Positions 1 through 8,928 of a stretch of DNA of 64,000 nt are shown in pieces (position 1 is the stretch's first letter; every line of letters starts with the position of its first letter). A program made the position numbers and the translations under genes. Below the pieces are notes generated by a model, which did no database searches, was not told where the DNA came from, and saw nothing but the letters and a program-made list of their open reading frames with translations. Source of the stretch: JBBDWJ01 sp963824095 (GTDB lineage: Bacteria; Acidobacteriota; Terriglobia; Bryobacterales; UBA6623); contig CAWGNS010000009.1 in assembly GCA_963824095.1 (NCBI GenBank), forward strand, positions 372,001-436,000, in the 5' to 3' direction.

Positions 1-16
1 AATCCACCGCGCCCAC

Positions 17-1450
17 TCACATCTTGTAAGTCCACATCAAAAACGCAACATTCACCCCATGCTCGGGCCGCGACTGCCTCAAATACTCGCCCTTGAACAG
101 CCGGCCATACCCGCCGAGAAGATCCAGCCGCGAAGAAAACCGGTAGTTGATATGGAAATCCAGCTCGTGCCCGATGTGGCTGCTGGTGGCGGCCGGGTTG
201 CGGACCAGTTCCGACCCCGAAAAGCTGTACAGCCCGTCCTGGCGGCTGGCCAGGAACAATTCGCGGAACTGCAGCGTGCCGCGCCAGCGCCGATGCGGCT
301 CGAGTTGCACGCCGGCCACCGGCTCGTGAATGTTGCGCCAGGCAAGATTGTCGGCCGTGCCCCATTTGTGCGTCGGAAACAGTTGCTGCAGCGTATGCTG
401 CCGGCCGTCGGTGCGGTCGCCGTCGCCCGACGCGAAGCTGTAATCGACAAAGAACCGCGGCGTCCAGCGCCAGTCGGCGAAGCGCCGGCCCACGTTGGCG
501 TGCGCGCCCCAGGCGCTGACCGGCGCGCCGGCCAGGTCGCCCGTCTGCGTCAGAATTTCCGCTTCGTAGTCCATCCCCGTATCGCCCTGCCGCGCCAGGC
601 GCGTTCCGAAGGTGTGGACTTGCTCGCCGCCGCGCACACCCAATTCGTTGACGCGGCCCTGAAACGTCGTCGCCAGCCAATAGGGCTCGATCACGGTTCG
701 TCCGTCGCGCGACTGCCAGGACGCGTAGGCGCCGAACAGCTTCGTGGCCGACGAGAAGCGATCCAACCCATCGTCGAGCGAGCGCACCTGCGCCGCCGCC
801 AGGTAGTGCACCCGCAGGTTGCCCACGTGCTGCGTCAACCGCACGCCGTCGAACGCCGGACACACATTGCCCCAGTTGCTGGTACTCACCAGCCGTTTCG
901 ACCCGAAAACCAGCGCCTGCCGCCCCGCGACCAGTTCGAGGGCGCCCTCGCCGGCGTCCCCTACCCGCAGGTTCATCAGCCGCACGTCGGCGGCGTTCCG
1001 CACGCTCGTCGGAGCCCGCGGCGAGGTATCCCAGCCCGGAGCGCGCGAGTCCTGGATCTGGAAGGAGAACTGCACCTGATCGTGCAGCCGGATCCCCACA
1101 TCCAGTCGCGCGCGGTGCAGGTAGTAGCTATTGTCGGTCCCGGAAAATCCAACGCCCTGGTCGAGTTCCATGCGGCCGCGGACCTCACCGCCGATCGTCA
1201 GCCAGCGGGGTAATCCCAGCGGAGGGCGACTGGCGCTGGGCTGCGTAACGGCATTCGCCGCCACGGGGGCGGGCGTCTCTGCGCGCGCGGCCGGCGAGGT
1301 GGGCGTAGAAACAATGGCTGCCGGCGCCGCTGTTACGGCATTCGCCACCGCGGATGCGGGTGGCCCCGCGGGTGTCGGCACACCATCCGCGGCGAGTAGA
1401 CCTAGCGATAAGACCGTAGTGGCTACGTAGCCTAGGATCTGTCGTTTCAT
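17..1450 (-). CDS. Alginate-export-type outer-membrane beta-barrel protein
   Basis: Predicted 477-residue outer-membrane barrel of the alginate-export/porin type, a family that moves polymers or small solutes across the outer membrane. I start it at 1450 and not at the longer in-frame start (1531): the 1450 ATG has a GAGG ribosome site about 7 nt upstream and opens a clean signal peptide (MKRQILGYVATTVLSLGLLA). A Pro/Ala/Thr-rich linker of about 70 residues follows, then the barrel from about PRWLTIGGEVRGRME, with short alternating strands such as HRARLDVGIRL and FSFQIQDSRA and an aromatic C-terminal strand (FLMWTYKM). The substrate cannot be read from sequence, and no alginate genes lie nearby, so the family name is not evidence for alginate. 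It stands alone upstream of a chemoreceptor. Confidence 0.8.
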   Translation of the reverse strand: MKRQILGYVATTVLSLGLLAADGVPTPAGPPASAVANAVTAAPAAIVSTPTSPAARAETPAPVAANAVTQPSASRPPLGLPRWLTIGGEVRGRMELDQGVGFSGTDNSYYLHRARLDVGIRLHDQVQFSFQIQDSRAPGWDTSPRAPTSVRNAADVRLMNLRVGDAGEGALELVAGRQALVFGSKRLVSTSNWGNVCPAFDGVRLTQHVGNLRVHYLAAAQVRSLDDGLDRFSSATKLFGAYASWQSRDGRTVIEPYWLATTFQGRVNELGVRGGEQVHTFGTRLARQGDTGMDYEAEILTQTGDLAGAPVSAWGAHANVGRRFADWRWTPRFFVDYSFASGDGDRTDGRQHTLQQLFPTHKWGTADNLAWRNIHEPVAGVQLEPHRRWRGTLQFRELFLASRQDGLYSFSGSELVRNPAATSSHIGHELDFHINYRFSSRLDLLGGYGRLFKGEYLRQSRPEHGVNVAFLMWTYKM

Positions 1451-1537
1451 GAACTTACCTCGGGGGAAGATTGGAATCGGGCGGTCCGTTTTCGCCCTGA
1501 CCTTCTCATCGACCCCGACAAGGCAAGCCAAGAATTT

Positions 1538-1556
1538 TTTCCTGTAAAACAGGAAA
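1538..1556. other. Short perfect hairpin between barrel gene and chemoreceptor
   Basis: TTTCCTGT and ACAGGAAA form an 8-bp stem with a 3-nt AAA loop, flanked by A/T runs. It lies upstream of the barrel gene and downstream of the chemoreceptor, so it could be a weak transcription end for the chemoreceptor. On the minus strand it is followed by A's and not U's, so it is not a canonical terminator. Confidence 0.35.
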
Positions 1557-1711
1557 TGAAATCAGTTGGGGGAACTGGTTCCACATCCGTTCGACGACGC
1601 CCCCGCGCACACCTCGGCGATGCCCCGGGAAAACAAGCGGGTTCCATCCGCTTTCCAGCACGAGACGTGCTGCTTTTCCCCGGGACCGTGCGTTGCTGCC
1701 GGATCTGCTGT

Positions 1712-3163
1712 TCAGATGCGGAATTGCCCAACGAGTTGTTGGAGGTTGGCGGCCATCTCCGATAGAGATTTCGCCGCGCTGAGGGTGTCGTTGGCGCCCC
1801 GGCTGGTGCTCTGCGCCGCGCCGGCAACACCCGAAATGTTCTGGGCGATCTCGTTGGAGCCGCGCGCCGCTTCGGAGGCGTTGCGGTTGATCTCGTTGGT
1901 GGTGGCAGTCTGTTCTTCGACTGCCGAGGCGATCGTGGTCGACACATCGCTGATCTGATTGATGATCGTGCCCACCTCGGCGATCGCTTCGACCGCGCCT
2001 TTGGTGTCTTCCTGAATCGCCTGAATCTTGTGGCTGATGCCTTCGGTCGCTTTGGCCGTGTCTTTGGCCAACTCTTTGACCTCGTTGGCGACCACCGCGA
2101 AGCCCTTGCCCGCCTCGCCGGCGCGGGCCGCTTCAATCGTGGCATTGAGCGCCAGCAGGTTGGTTTGCTCCGCGATCGAGGTGATCAGCTTGATGACTTT
2201 GCCTATCTCGGTGCTCGATTCGCCCAGCCGAGCGATCGTTTCGTTGGTGGTGTGGGCCACGTCGACCGCCTGCCGCGCGATGCGGGCCGACTCCGAAGAA
2301 TTTTTCGAGATTTCCCCGATCGATGCCGTCATTTCCTCGCTGCTGGTGGCCACCACTTCGATGTTTTTGCTGACCTGCTCGCTGGCCGCCGACACGACCC
2401 CCGCCTGGGTCGAGGTTTCCTCCGAGTTGCCGGCCACCTGTTGGCTCACGGCGTTGAGTTCTTCGGCTGAGCTTGCCAGGGAATCGGCATTTTGCGCGAT
2501 GCTTTCGACCGCGTTCTTCAATCCGATCAGCAGCCTGTAGATGACGAAGACCACCGCCACGGCTATGATGGCGCCGATGGCCATCACCCAGCCGATCTGA
2601 CCGATAAGCTGCGCATACCCGGTATCGGCGCGGGCGATCGCGTCCTGGGCCGCTTTGTAGTACTCATCGCCCAAGGCGGTCATCTGTTGGTCCACCTCGT
2701 CGAGCGGGGGAGCATACTCGGTATTTCTCAAATCCGCGGCTTCCTGCTTCTTGCCGGCACGCGACAGCTCGTACACCCTCTGCCGGGTGGCGGCGGCGCT
2801 ATTTAGCTTGTTCTGCATTGCCTCGAGCAGTGAACGGTCCTTGGCTGCCCCTTCCAACTCCAGCAGGGCCTTCATTTGCTCGGTCAGTAAGGTGCGGCTT
2901 TTATCAATCTTCTGCTCGATCTCGTCCATTCTCTTGGGGGACGACGCCAGGATGTGCTCCATGACGCCCAGGCGCAAGTTCAGCAGTGTAACGTGGGCGT
3001 CCGTCAGCGCGACCTCCGGCTTGAATTCGTTGGTGTTGAGTTTCTGAAACTCCTGCTGCGCGGTTTGGATCCCCCCAATGCCGCGCCAACCCACAACAAT
3101 CAAAGCAATCACAACCAGGCCGAAGCCGGCCATAATCTTGACTCGAGCTGTCACGTTCTTCAT
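1712..3163 (-). CDS. Methyl-accepting chemotaxis protein
   Basis: Membrane chemoreceptor of 483 residues. Visible order: first transmembrane helix (about 7-27), a helical periplasmic sensor of about 160 residues resembling the four-helix-bundle type, second transmembrane helix (about 190-212), a short linker, then the long coiled-coil signalling domain. The hairpin tip carries the conserved block EQTNLLALNATIEAARAGE followed by GFAVVANEVKELA, which contacts CheA and CheW. Gln/Glu-rich methylation helices flank it. The C-terminus (QLVGQFRI) has no CheR-binding pentapeptide. The ATG follows a GGAAGG ribosome site. No other chemotaxis genes are in the window, so it probably serves an array encoded elsewhere. 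The ligand is unknown. Confidence 0.93.
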   Translation of the reverse strand: MKNVTARVKIMAGFGLVVIALIVVGWRGIGGIQTAQQEFQKLNTNEFKPEVALTDAHVTLLNLRLGVMEHILASSPKRMDEIEQKIDKSRTLLTEQMKALLELEGAAKDRSLLEAMQNKLNSAAATRQRVYELSRAGKKQEAADLRNTEYAPPLDEVDQQMTALGDEYYKAAQDAIARADTGYAQLIGQIGWVMAIGAIIAVAVVFVIYRLLIGLKNAVESIAQNADSLASSAEELNAVSQQVAGNSEETSTQAGVVSAASEQVSKNIEVVATSSEEMTASIGEISKNSSESARIARQAVDVAHTTNETIARLGESSTEIGKVIKLITSIAEQTNLLALNATIEAARAGEAGKGFAVVANEVKELAKDTAKATEGISHKIQAIQEDTKGAVEAIAEVGTIINQISDVSTTIASAVEEQTATTNEINRNASEAARGSNEIAQNISGVAGAAQSTSRGANDTLSAAKSLSEMAANLQQLVGQFRI

Positions 3164-3663
3164 CCTTCCTGGCAGACGGCCCCGCTGGACCGGCGCACAG
3201 AAACCTTGAGCCTGCTTGGGGCGTGGTAGTCCGCCGCGCCTTGGGAGGGTAGGTCGTTGGCCGGTCTATCCCCGAGCTCTCCCCCGGGAGCCCTTTGCTC
3301 CCTGGCACGTCCCACGGAAACCTCGTCCTGACGCCGGTTTCCGGGGCGACATCCGGCTGGCTATGCGGATGTCTGACTATATTCATCGGCTGTTTACATC
3401 CAGCCTTTACGGGCGCTGATGTTTGAACGCGGATAGGGCAGAGGGGTCAGTCCAGGGGTCGCTACAGTGGGGCCCGTGAAGGAAGAAGACAAAGCTGCTG
3501 GCGGCGCGGAATGGGATCCCCGCGAGGCGCCACGCTTCGAACCCGGTGGACGACCGAGCGACCGAGGCGTGAAACCTTGGTGAAGATCCCCAACGAGCGC
3601 GGTGGTCCAGACGGGCGGGAGTGTTCCGGGGCCTGGCTCCACGTACCGCCCGTGAAACCATCC
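3164..3663. other. 500-nt gap upstream of the chemoreceptor, structured leader
   Basis: No convincing gene. On the minus strand, directly ahead of the chemoreceptor, there are several GC-rich hairpins: an 8-bp GACATCCG/CGGATGTC stem, and a GGGAG...CTCCC stem enclosing CAAAGGG. A structured leader or riboswitch is possible, but I could not match it to a known class. Confidence 0.4.
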
Positions 3664-5253
3664 CTAGCGGTCGGCCGCGAAGGTCATCATCTCGTACAGC
3701 GCGCGCCCCTGCGAGCCGCTGGGGGTCTCGATCTCGAGCAGCGTCGCCAGGCTCGGCGCCAGGTCGTTGAGCACCACCGAACGCGCGTAAGTGCCGGGCC
3801 GGATGCCGGGGCCCAGAAAGATCAGCGGGATGTGGGTGTCGTAGGAATAGGGAGTCCCGTGGGTCGTCCCTGAGGCGCCGCGAATCCAGTAGGGGTCGAG
3901 TAGAATCTCCAGGTCGCCTGAACGCCGCGCGTTGAAGCTGTGCGCCACGCGCTGGCTCACGGTGTCGCTCGGCGCCTGGCCAAACAGCAACTGCGTGCGC
4001 GTGAACACCCGCGCCACGTGCGGCAGGTTTTCGATCGACTGCGCCGCCACACGCTCCACCTCGCCCATCGCCAGGCCCTTTTCGGCGACCAGCTTGCGGT
4101 CGAAATAGGGCGAGGTGCCGGCCGTGGCCTGGACCCAATTTCCGGCGCCGAATCGCGACGTCAGAGCCTCTTGCATGGTGTCGAACAGCAGCGTGTTCGA
4201 AAAGCGCCCGCCCGGCATGTGGTCCTGCTCGAGCCGCTCGGGCACCGGCACCACGCCGTGGTCGGCCGTCAGCACGACCAGCACGTGCTGCATGCCGATG
4301 GCGCTGTCGAGGAAGGCGAACAGCTTGCCCAGAATGCGGTCGCTCTGCACGCTGATGTCGTGCGCCTGCGGCGAGTCGGGCCCGTATTTGTGGCCCACCG
4401 CGTCGTTCGAGGAAAAGCTCACGGTCAGCACGTCGGTGGCGTCGCGCTGGCCCAGCTTTTCCTGGCGTACGGCGTCTTCGGCGAAACGCTCCAGCAGTTC
4501 ATTGCCATAGGTGCTCGTGTAAACGGCTTCGTAGAGTTCTGGCCCCGGCGCCGCCGCAAACTTGAGCATGTTTGCTGCGCCGGCCCCGAACTTCCACTCC
4601 ACGCCGGCATACTTGTCGGCCTGGCGCTCGCCGTTGAAGGCCGCCACCCAGGCCGGCAGCGTGGGGAAGTAGTAGGTGCTGCTGACGAACGCCCCGGTTT
4701 TCAAATCCAGCCAGTAGGCGCCGTCGGCCATGTGCCCGGCCGGCAAGATCGCGCTGCGGTCCTTGAACGAAACCCCGATGACCTTCGAATCGGCACGGCC
4801 CGAGCGCTTCAGCTCGTCACCCACCGTGCTCACCAGCAAGCGCCGCGGCGACGAGCCTGTGCCCGGCGAGCCGCCCAGCAGCTGCACCGACTTATCCGAA
4901 ACGCTGGTCACCTGCTCGCCCTCTTCGCGGTCGTACCAGTCGTTGCCGACGATGCCGCTGATCTTGGGCGTCGCCCCCGACAACATCGTCGAGTGGCCCA
5001 CCGCAGTTACGGTCGGGTAGTGGTCGAGGTTCGCGTTGACGAAATTCGCCCCGGTGCGCAACAGGCGGTCGAATCCATGGCTGTATTCGGAGCGGAAACG
5101 CGTCAGGTAGTCATAGCGGAACTGGTCGATCGCCACCAGCAGCACCAGGCGCACGTCGCCGCCGGGCGCCTCTTGGGCGCGTAGCAACGAAGGCGAGCCG
5201 ATCAGCGCGCACGAGACGAGCAGCAGAACTGCCTTGTGGATGAGTTGCTTCAT
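3664..5253 (-). CDS. Exported alkaline phosphatase/nucleotide pyrophosphatase family protein
   Basis: Secreted phosphate-ester hydrolase of the type I phosphodiesterase/PafA group, 529 residues from the start at 5253. That start is chosen because it opens a signal peptide (MKQLIHKAVLLLVSCALIG, cleavage near LLRA-QE); the longer start at 5295 adds only unstructured residues. The fold starts with VLLVAIDQFRYDYL (first metal Asp). The catalytic Thr lies in HYPTVTAVGHSTMLSG. Further metal ligands are in SSNDAVGHKYGP (Asp and His), VVLTADHGVVPVPE (Asp-His) and THGTPYSYDTHIPLIF (His). This set is typical of two-zinc enzymes acting on phosphate mono- or diesters in the periplasm. It stands alone, with no Pho-type regulatory site recognised. 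Confidence 0.88.
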   Translation of the reverse strand: MKQLIHKAVLLLVSCALIGSPSLLRAQEAPGGDVRLVLLVAIDQFRYDYLTRFRSEYSHGFDRLLRTGANFVNANLDHYPTVTAVGHSTMLSGATPKISGIVGNDWYDREEGEQVTSVSDKSVQLLGGSPGTGSSPRRLLVSTVGDELKRSGRADSKVIGVSFKDRSAILPAGHMADGAYWLDLKTGAFVSSTYYFPTLPAWVAAFNGERQADKYAGVEWKFGAGAANMLKFAAAPGPELYEAVYTSTYGNELLERFAEDAVRQEKLGQRDATDVLTVSFSSNDAVGHKYGPDSPQAHDISVQSDRILGKLFAFLDSAIGMQHVLVVLTADHGVVPVPERLEQDHMPGGRFSNTLLFDTMQEALTSRFGAGNWVQATAGTSPYFDRKLVAEKGLAMGEVERVAAQSIENLPHVARVFTRTQLLFGQAPSDTVSQRVAHSFNARRSGDLEILLDPYWIRGASGTTHGTPYSYDTHIPLIFLGPGIRPGTYARSVVLNDLAPSLATLLEIETPSGSQGRALYEMMTFAADR

Positions 5254-5939
5254 GGGGTAGGGAATCCTCGCAGGTTGGAGCAGGTTGCAGGCCAAGCCAA
5301 ACTTCCCAGTGTAACCCGAAGCGACCCGAGGCTACGGACGCGCTACCCAGCGGTGCCCGGATTGGTGACCTGGAGAACCCCGCCGCGAGGCGCATCCGAG
5401 CCGCATTCGCGCAGGTACGAGGCTCCTTTGCCTTTCGAGCATTGCCAGTAAGTCCCTCCAGCTTTGCCGCCTCCAACTGTGAGCCCAGTTGTCTCCGGCC
5501 CAGCGACCTTGCGTGCCGGCGCCGGGAACGGTTCGGGCGTGCGGGGGCGCATACCCGTCGCAACAACAGGAGAACATTTTCGTGAGACAAATCGCTCGTG
5601 TGTTGAGCAGGGCGATTGCGGCCGGACAATTGACGTACTTCGAACAGGACAAAGGTAGCAAATCCTGCGGGAGTTTCTGCGCTCGCTCTAGCGCAAGGTG
5701 CGGGCGACCTGCCCAAAAAAACGAACGCCGGGACGCGGCCGCCGTTGGTGCTCCCCCCAGGGTATAGCTCCACCTGCGTTGCGTCCCGGCGCCGCAACGG
5801 GACTCGGACGATCCAGCCCGGAATTCGCAGACTCGATGGGATCCGCGGCAGGATCGTCCGCGCCGCCGTTGATGCCGCACGCCGAAGCGGGAGGGGTGTC
5901 CGTCCCACCCCCTGGCCGCCAAGCCGGGTGCGGCCAACC
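5254..5939. other. 686-nt intergenic region
   Basis: No gene with family support. A GTG-started open frame on the plus strand (5582-5767) has a passable AGGAG site, but its product is short, Arg/Ser/Cys-rich and resembles nothing I know. It probably holds the promoter of the phosphatase and the downstream trailer of the BON lipoprotein. Confidence 0.4.
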
Positions 5940-6257
5940 TCAAGCGCCCGAGACTTCGATGTTGTTCGTCACACGCACGACTCCATCGACGTTCTGGGCC
6001 AGTTCGCCGGCCCGTTGCTTCACGTCCGCGGTTTGCACCTTGCCGGCCAGGGTCACCACCCCGTCCGTGGTGTCGACTTCAATGTTGGTGACCGTCGATA
6101 GCTGCACGTCGGTCGCCAGCTTCGTCTTCACGGCCGCGGTGATCGCGGCGTCGTCGGCCTGCTGCCCCGCCGTCTGCGTCGAACTGCAGGCGATGGCGAG
6201 GACCAGCGCAAATGCCACCGATAACAGAAACCCTGTGCGGGCGATATGTTTGCTCAT
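5940..6257 (-). CDS. BON-domain lipoprotein
   Basis: Small periplasmic lipoprotein of 105 residues. The start follows a strong AGGAGG site. A lipoprotein signal is visible, with LAIAC around residue 24 as the lipobox. The rest is one BON domain (DDAAITAAVKTKLATD, then VDTTDGVVTLAGKVQTAD and GVVRVTNNIEV), the fold found in OsmY-like proteins thought to bind phospholipid or stabilise the envelope under osmotic stress. It is the first of two BON proteins in a minus-strand stress group (5940-8475). All genes in the group have their own good ribosome sites, with gaps too small for strong separate promoters except here. Confidence 0.88.
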   Translation of the reverse strand: MSKHIARTGFLLSVAFALVLAIACSSTQTAGQQADDAAITAAVKTKLATDVQLSTVTNIEVDTTDGVVTLAGKVQTADVKQRAGELAQNVDGVVRVTNNIEVSGA

Positions 6258-6395
6258 GGACTTCCTCCTTGCACCATGTCTGTCGAATAGTCGGAATGCG
6301 GGGCTCGATGCCTTCCGGCCCCGCGGATGGATCAGGTCGGACCCGGCTTGGCCGGAATCCGTGAATGCGTCCGCATGGCGGCAGAACGCATCGCT

Positions 6396-6551
6396 TCAAA
6401 CTCTGCCGAGCAGCACCAGCAGCAGCAGCACCAGCACCACCACCCCCAGCCCGCCGCTGGGGTAGTACCCCCAGGAGGCGCTGTACGGCCATGCCGGAAG
6501 TGCGCCGATCAGCAACAGAACCAACAACACGATGACAACTGTGCCCAACAT
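6396..6551 (-). CDS. DUF3309-like small membrane protein
   Basis: A 51-residue gene easily missed because of its size. It reads MLGTVVIVLLVLLLIGALP, then AWPYSASWGYYPSGGLG, then a second hydrophobic stretch ending LLGRV and a stop. Two hydrophobic segments around a central aromatic WPYS...WGYYPSGGLG motif are the hallmark of the DUF3309 family. The function is unknown, but members are frequent near BON and other stress-response genes. A GAGGTGAAACAA leader supplies a ribosome site. It lies between the BON lipoprotein and the YflT/CBS fusion on the same strand. Confidence 0.85.
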   Translation of the reverse strand: MLGTVVIVLLVLLLIGALPAWPYSASWGYYPSGGLGVVVLVLLLLVLLGRV

Positions 6552-6600
6552 TTGTTTCACCTCTCAAGCTTCACCAGACATTCGCGATCCCTTGGGGCGG

Positions 6601-7644
6601 TTAGGAGCTTGCCCCACGTTTGAGAACCCTGCCGGCGAGTTTCTCGTCCCCGCCGCGGATTGCCAGGTCTTCGATCGAAATCACACCCACGAACCGGCGG
6701 TTGCCGTCGAGCACCAGCAGCCGGCGGCACGGTTTACGCTCCATGATCTCGGCCGCCTGCAGCACGCTCTGGCTGTCGAGGCAATAGGCGTATTCGGCGG
6801 TCATCGCCGAACGCACCGTGGTCTGTGAGGGGTTGGCGCCTTGCGCGGTGGCCCGCACCGTGATGTCGCGGTCGGTGATCAGCCCCACGACGTCGTCGCC
6901 CGAGCGCACCGGCAGGAAACCGACGCCGCGCGCTTCCATCTGCCGCGAAGCTTCGGTCAACGACGCCTCGGCGTCGATGGTCTCGACCTCGCGGCTCATG
7001 GCGTCGCGCACCAGCACCACGCGGACGTGCGCCGGCACGTCGCTCACGCGCACCCTCGCGTGGCCGTCGGCCGCCGGGGCGCTGGTTTGCGCCCGCGTTA
7101 GCGGCTTGGTGCTATTCGCGAAATCCGCGTGCTCTTCCTGCGCCGTGGAGATGTCTTCGGCGCCGCTCTGCTCTAGAATCTGCCGCGCGTTGCTGGCCCA
7201 CTGCGAGCTGTCACAATGCACCGACAGGAGAATGCCGCCCTTGCGGATGCGGCCTTCGTAGCGTTTGGCTTCGTACTCGGGAATGCCCATGCCGACCAGG
7301 CCGCCGACCACTCCGCCGACGGTGCCTCCCGCTCCGACCCCAGCCAACAGGCCCAGAATCGGCCCCGCCGCGACGAACAGCCCCAGCCCGGGAATCGACA
7401 GCGTGCCGATCCCCACCAGCCAGCCGAGCACGCCGCCCACAACGGCGCCCGAGCTCGCCCCGGCCGTTACGCCCTCGGGCGCTTTGGTGCTCTTCTCGTG
7501 CGCCAGATCTTTCGAGCCGGCGTTCTCGGGAAACAGCACCGATATGTCGGTATTGCGAAAACCGTGCGCGCGCAGGGCTTCCACCCCTTCCTCGGCGCCC
7601 GCCCGGCTCGCATAGATGCCAAAAACCGCAATGTTCTTTGTCAT
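6601..7644 (-). CDS. YflT-like stress domain fused to a CBS-domain pair
   Basis: Fusion protein of 347 residues. The first ~70 residues (MTKNIAVFGIYASRAGAEEG, then FRNTDISVLFPE) resemble the general-stress YflT/heat-induced domain. Next is a Gly-rich hydrophobic stretch (GAVVGGVLGWLVGIGTLSIP and GVGAGGTVGGVVGGLVGMG), a glycine-zipper type membrane segment. A short domain with GGILLSVHCDS follows. The C-terminal ~130 residues (about 215-340) are two CBS repeats: DAMSREVETIDAEASLTEA ... GLITDRDITVRA and SAMTAEYAYCLDSQSVLQA ... GVISIEDLAI. CBS pairs bind adenine nucleotides, so a nucleotide-sensing membrane stress protein is a reasonable inference. Ribosome site AAGGAGG. Confidence 0.85.
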   Translation of the reverse strand: MTKNIAVFGIYASRAGAEEGVEALRAHGFRNTDISVLFPENAGSKDLAHEKSTKAPEGVTAGASSGAVVGGVLGWLVGIGTLSIPGLGLFVAAGPILGLLAGVGAGGTVGGVVGGLVGMGIPEYEAKRYEGRIRKGGILLSVHCDSSQWASNARQILEQSGAEDISTAQEEHADFANSTKPLTRAQTSAPAADGHARVRVSDVPAHVRVVLVRDAMSREVETIDAEASLTEASRQMEARGVGFLPVRSGDDVVGLITDRDITVRATAQGANPSQTTVRSAMTAEYAYCLDSQSVLQAAEIMERKPCRRLLVLDGNRRFVGVISIEDLAIRGGDEKLAGRVLKRGASS

Positions 7645-7671
7645 AGCAAAACCTCCTTGCTCTTGCCGCCC

Positions 7672-8475
7672 TCAAAAGCCTTGATCCGAACTGCCGGCCT
7701 GCACCGTCAGTTCGTTGTGCACTTTTCCGGCGCCCGCCGCCGCCACGGCTTTGGCCTCGATATCCTGCCGTTCCGCTTCGCTGCGCACAACGCCCTTGAG
7801 CGTCACCCGCCCGTCGCGGCTGATGATCTTCACGTTGTGCGCGTAAGTCGAAAGCGTTTTATCCGCGACCACCGCCCGCCGGATCGTCCGTGTCAACTGA
7901 CGGTCTGAGGCGGTATTGCCCTGGTCATCGGCGGTGAGTCCCTGCTTCGATGCGGTCGTGCTTTTCGCTTCCTTCGTAACACCGAGAAACACGCTGGCCA
8001 TCGGATCGCACGACGGTGCAATCTGTTCCACCTTCGTCGCATGGAACACCCGGCCATCGCCTTCCTTGTCGCCATAGACGCGAACCATGCGGTCTATGTA
8101 GTTCTCCAGATCGGGCGAGCCGACGACGGTAATGCGGTCGCCGCCGCCGTCTTCCTTCTCGGTAAGAATGTAGGGATCGCTCTCGTCGCCGCGCGTCAGG
8201 CATCCACGCTTCTCCATGCCTAACGTTTCCTTTAGCTTCTCGCCGGTCTTTTCCAGCGCCTTCCCGACTTCCTGCTTGGTTTCTTCTAAGGACTTCGATA
8301 TGGACTCATCCTTATCCCGCTTATCCTGGGTGGCGCCCGCCGTTGATTGAGTGTCGCTGTTTTCCACCTGCCCGCTGGCGGCTTCTTGTGCCGTCGCGAC
8401 GGTTCTTGTTTGGGGGTAAGACACTCCCCCCGCAGTCAACGTAACGGCGATGGCAAGAACGATGTGCCGTGTCAT
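7672..8475 (-). CDS. Exported BON-domain protein
   Basis: Exported protein of 267 residues. The signal peptide is MTRHIVLAIAVTLTAGGVSY. A charged Lys/Glu/Asp-rich helical region (about 35-85) follows, then a segment with a Cys and DESDPYILTEKEDGGGDRIT, resembling a small OB-like or SH3-like module, and finally a BON domain at the C-terminus (about 190-262; ADKTLSTYAHNVKIISRDGR, VTLKGVVRSEAERQDIEAKA). Probably periplasmic and envelope-protective. It is 27 nt from the CBS fusion and is the first gene of the stress group in transcription order. Confidence 0.8.
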   Translation of the reverse strand: MTRHIVLAIAVTLTAGGVSYPQTRTVATAQEAASGQVENSDTQSTAGATQDKRDKDESISKSLEETKQEVGKALEKTGEKLKETLGMEKRGCLTRGDESDPYILTEKEDGGGDRITVVGSPDLENYIDRMVRVYGDKEGDGRVFHATKVEQIAPSCDPMASVFLGVTKEAKSTTASKQGLTADDQGNTASDRQLTRTIRRAVVADKTLSTYAHNVKIISRDGRVTLKGVVRSEAERQDIEAKAVAAAGAGKVHNELTVQAGSSDQGF

Positions 8476-8928
8476 GATTGCCTCCCTGCCACGGCCCGCG
8501 GCCGGCGAAAGCGTCCGGTCCGGTTGGCCGTGGGGTTACGCCCCGTAGATCCCAGACTGCGTTCTTGCGTTACTGGGTTCGTTTCCTGCGACGGGCGTCC
8601 CCCCGCGCCCCCGCGTGCTGACTGCCCATATCCCCGCTCGGAGCGGCAGGCGCCAGCCCGCGCGGTTTCGTTGGCCGGATTGCAGTGCCTGAATTTGCAC
8701 GGTGAGGTACGGCGAAGTAGGGTCAAGCCGCACTTGCGTGAGCGGACGCCCGCGGCTCCAGGGTTGGTGATTTTTCGTTGAGTAAATGTCCCCGGGAAAT
8801 ACGCCGCAATTATTGGACAACAGAGTACGAAACCTCACCCGAAAACCATGGCGGTTCGCAGGCCGCGGACACAGCCTCGAGCGGTCGTGAGTCTACAGAG
8901 CAACTAGCGCTCACCAAAGGAGGTAGAG
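8476..8928. other. 453-nt divergent intergenic region
   Basis: Separates the minus-strand BON/CBS group from the plus-strand LPXTA/sortase genes and so should hold both promoters. I see no supported gene. The downstream edge carries a near-perfect ribosome site (AAAGGAGGTAGAG) for the gene at 8929. Confidence 0.5.

Noticed and set aside
17..1531. Longer start of the barrel protein at 1531
   Set aside because: The upstream residues have no signal character; the internal ATG at 1450 has a ribosome site and a clean signal peptide.
5582..5767. Small plus-strand frame with an AGGAG site
   Set aside because: 61 residues, odd composition, no homolog recognisable; could be chance.
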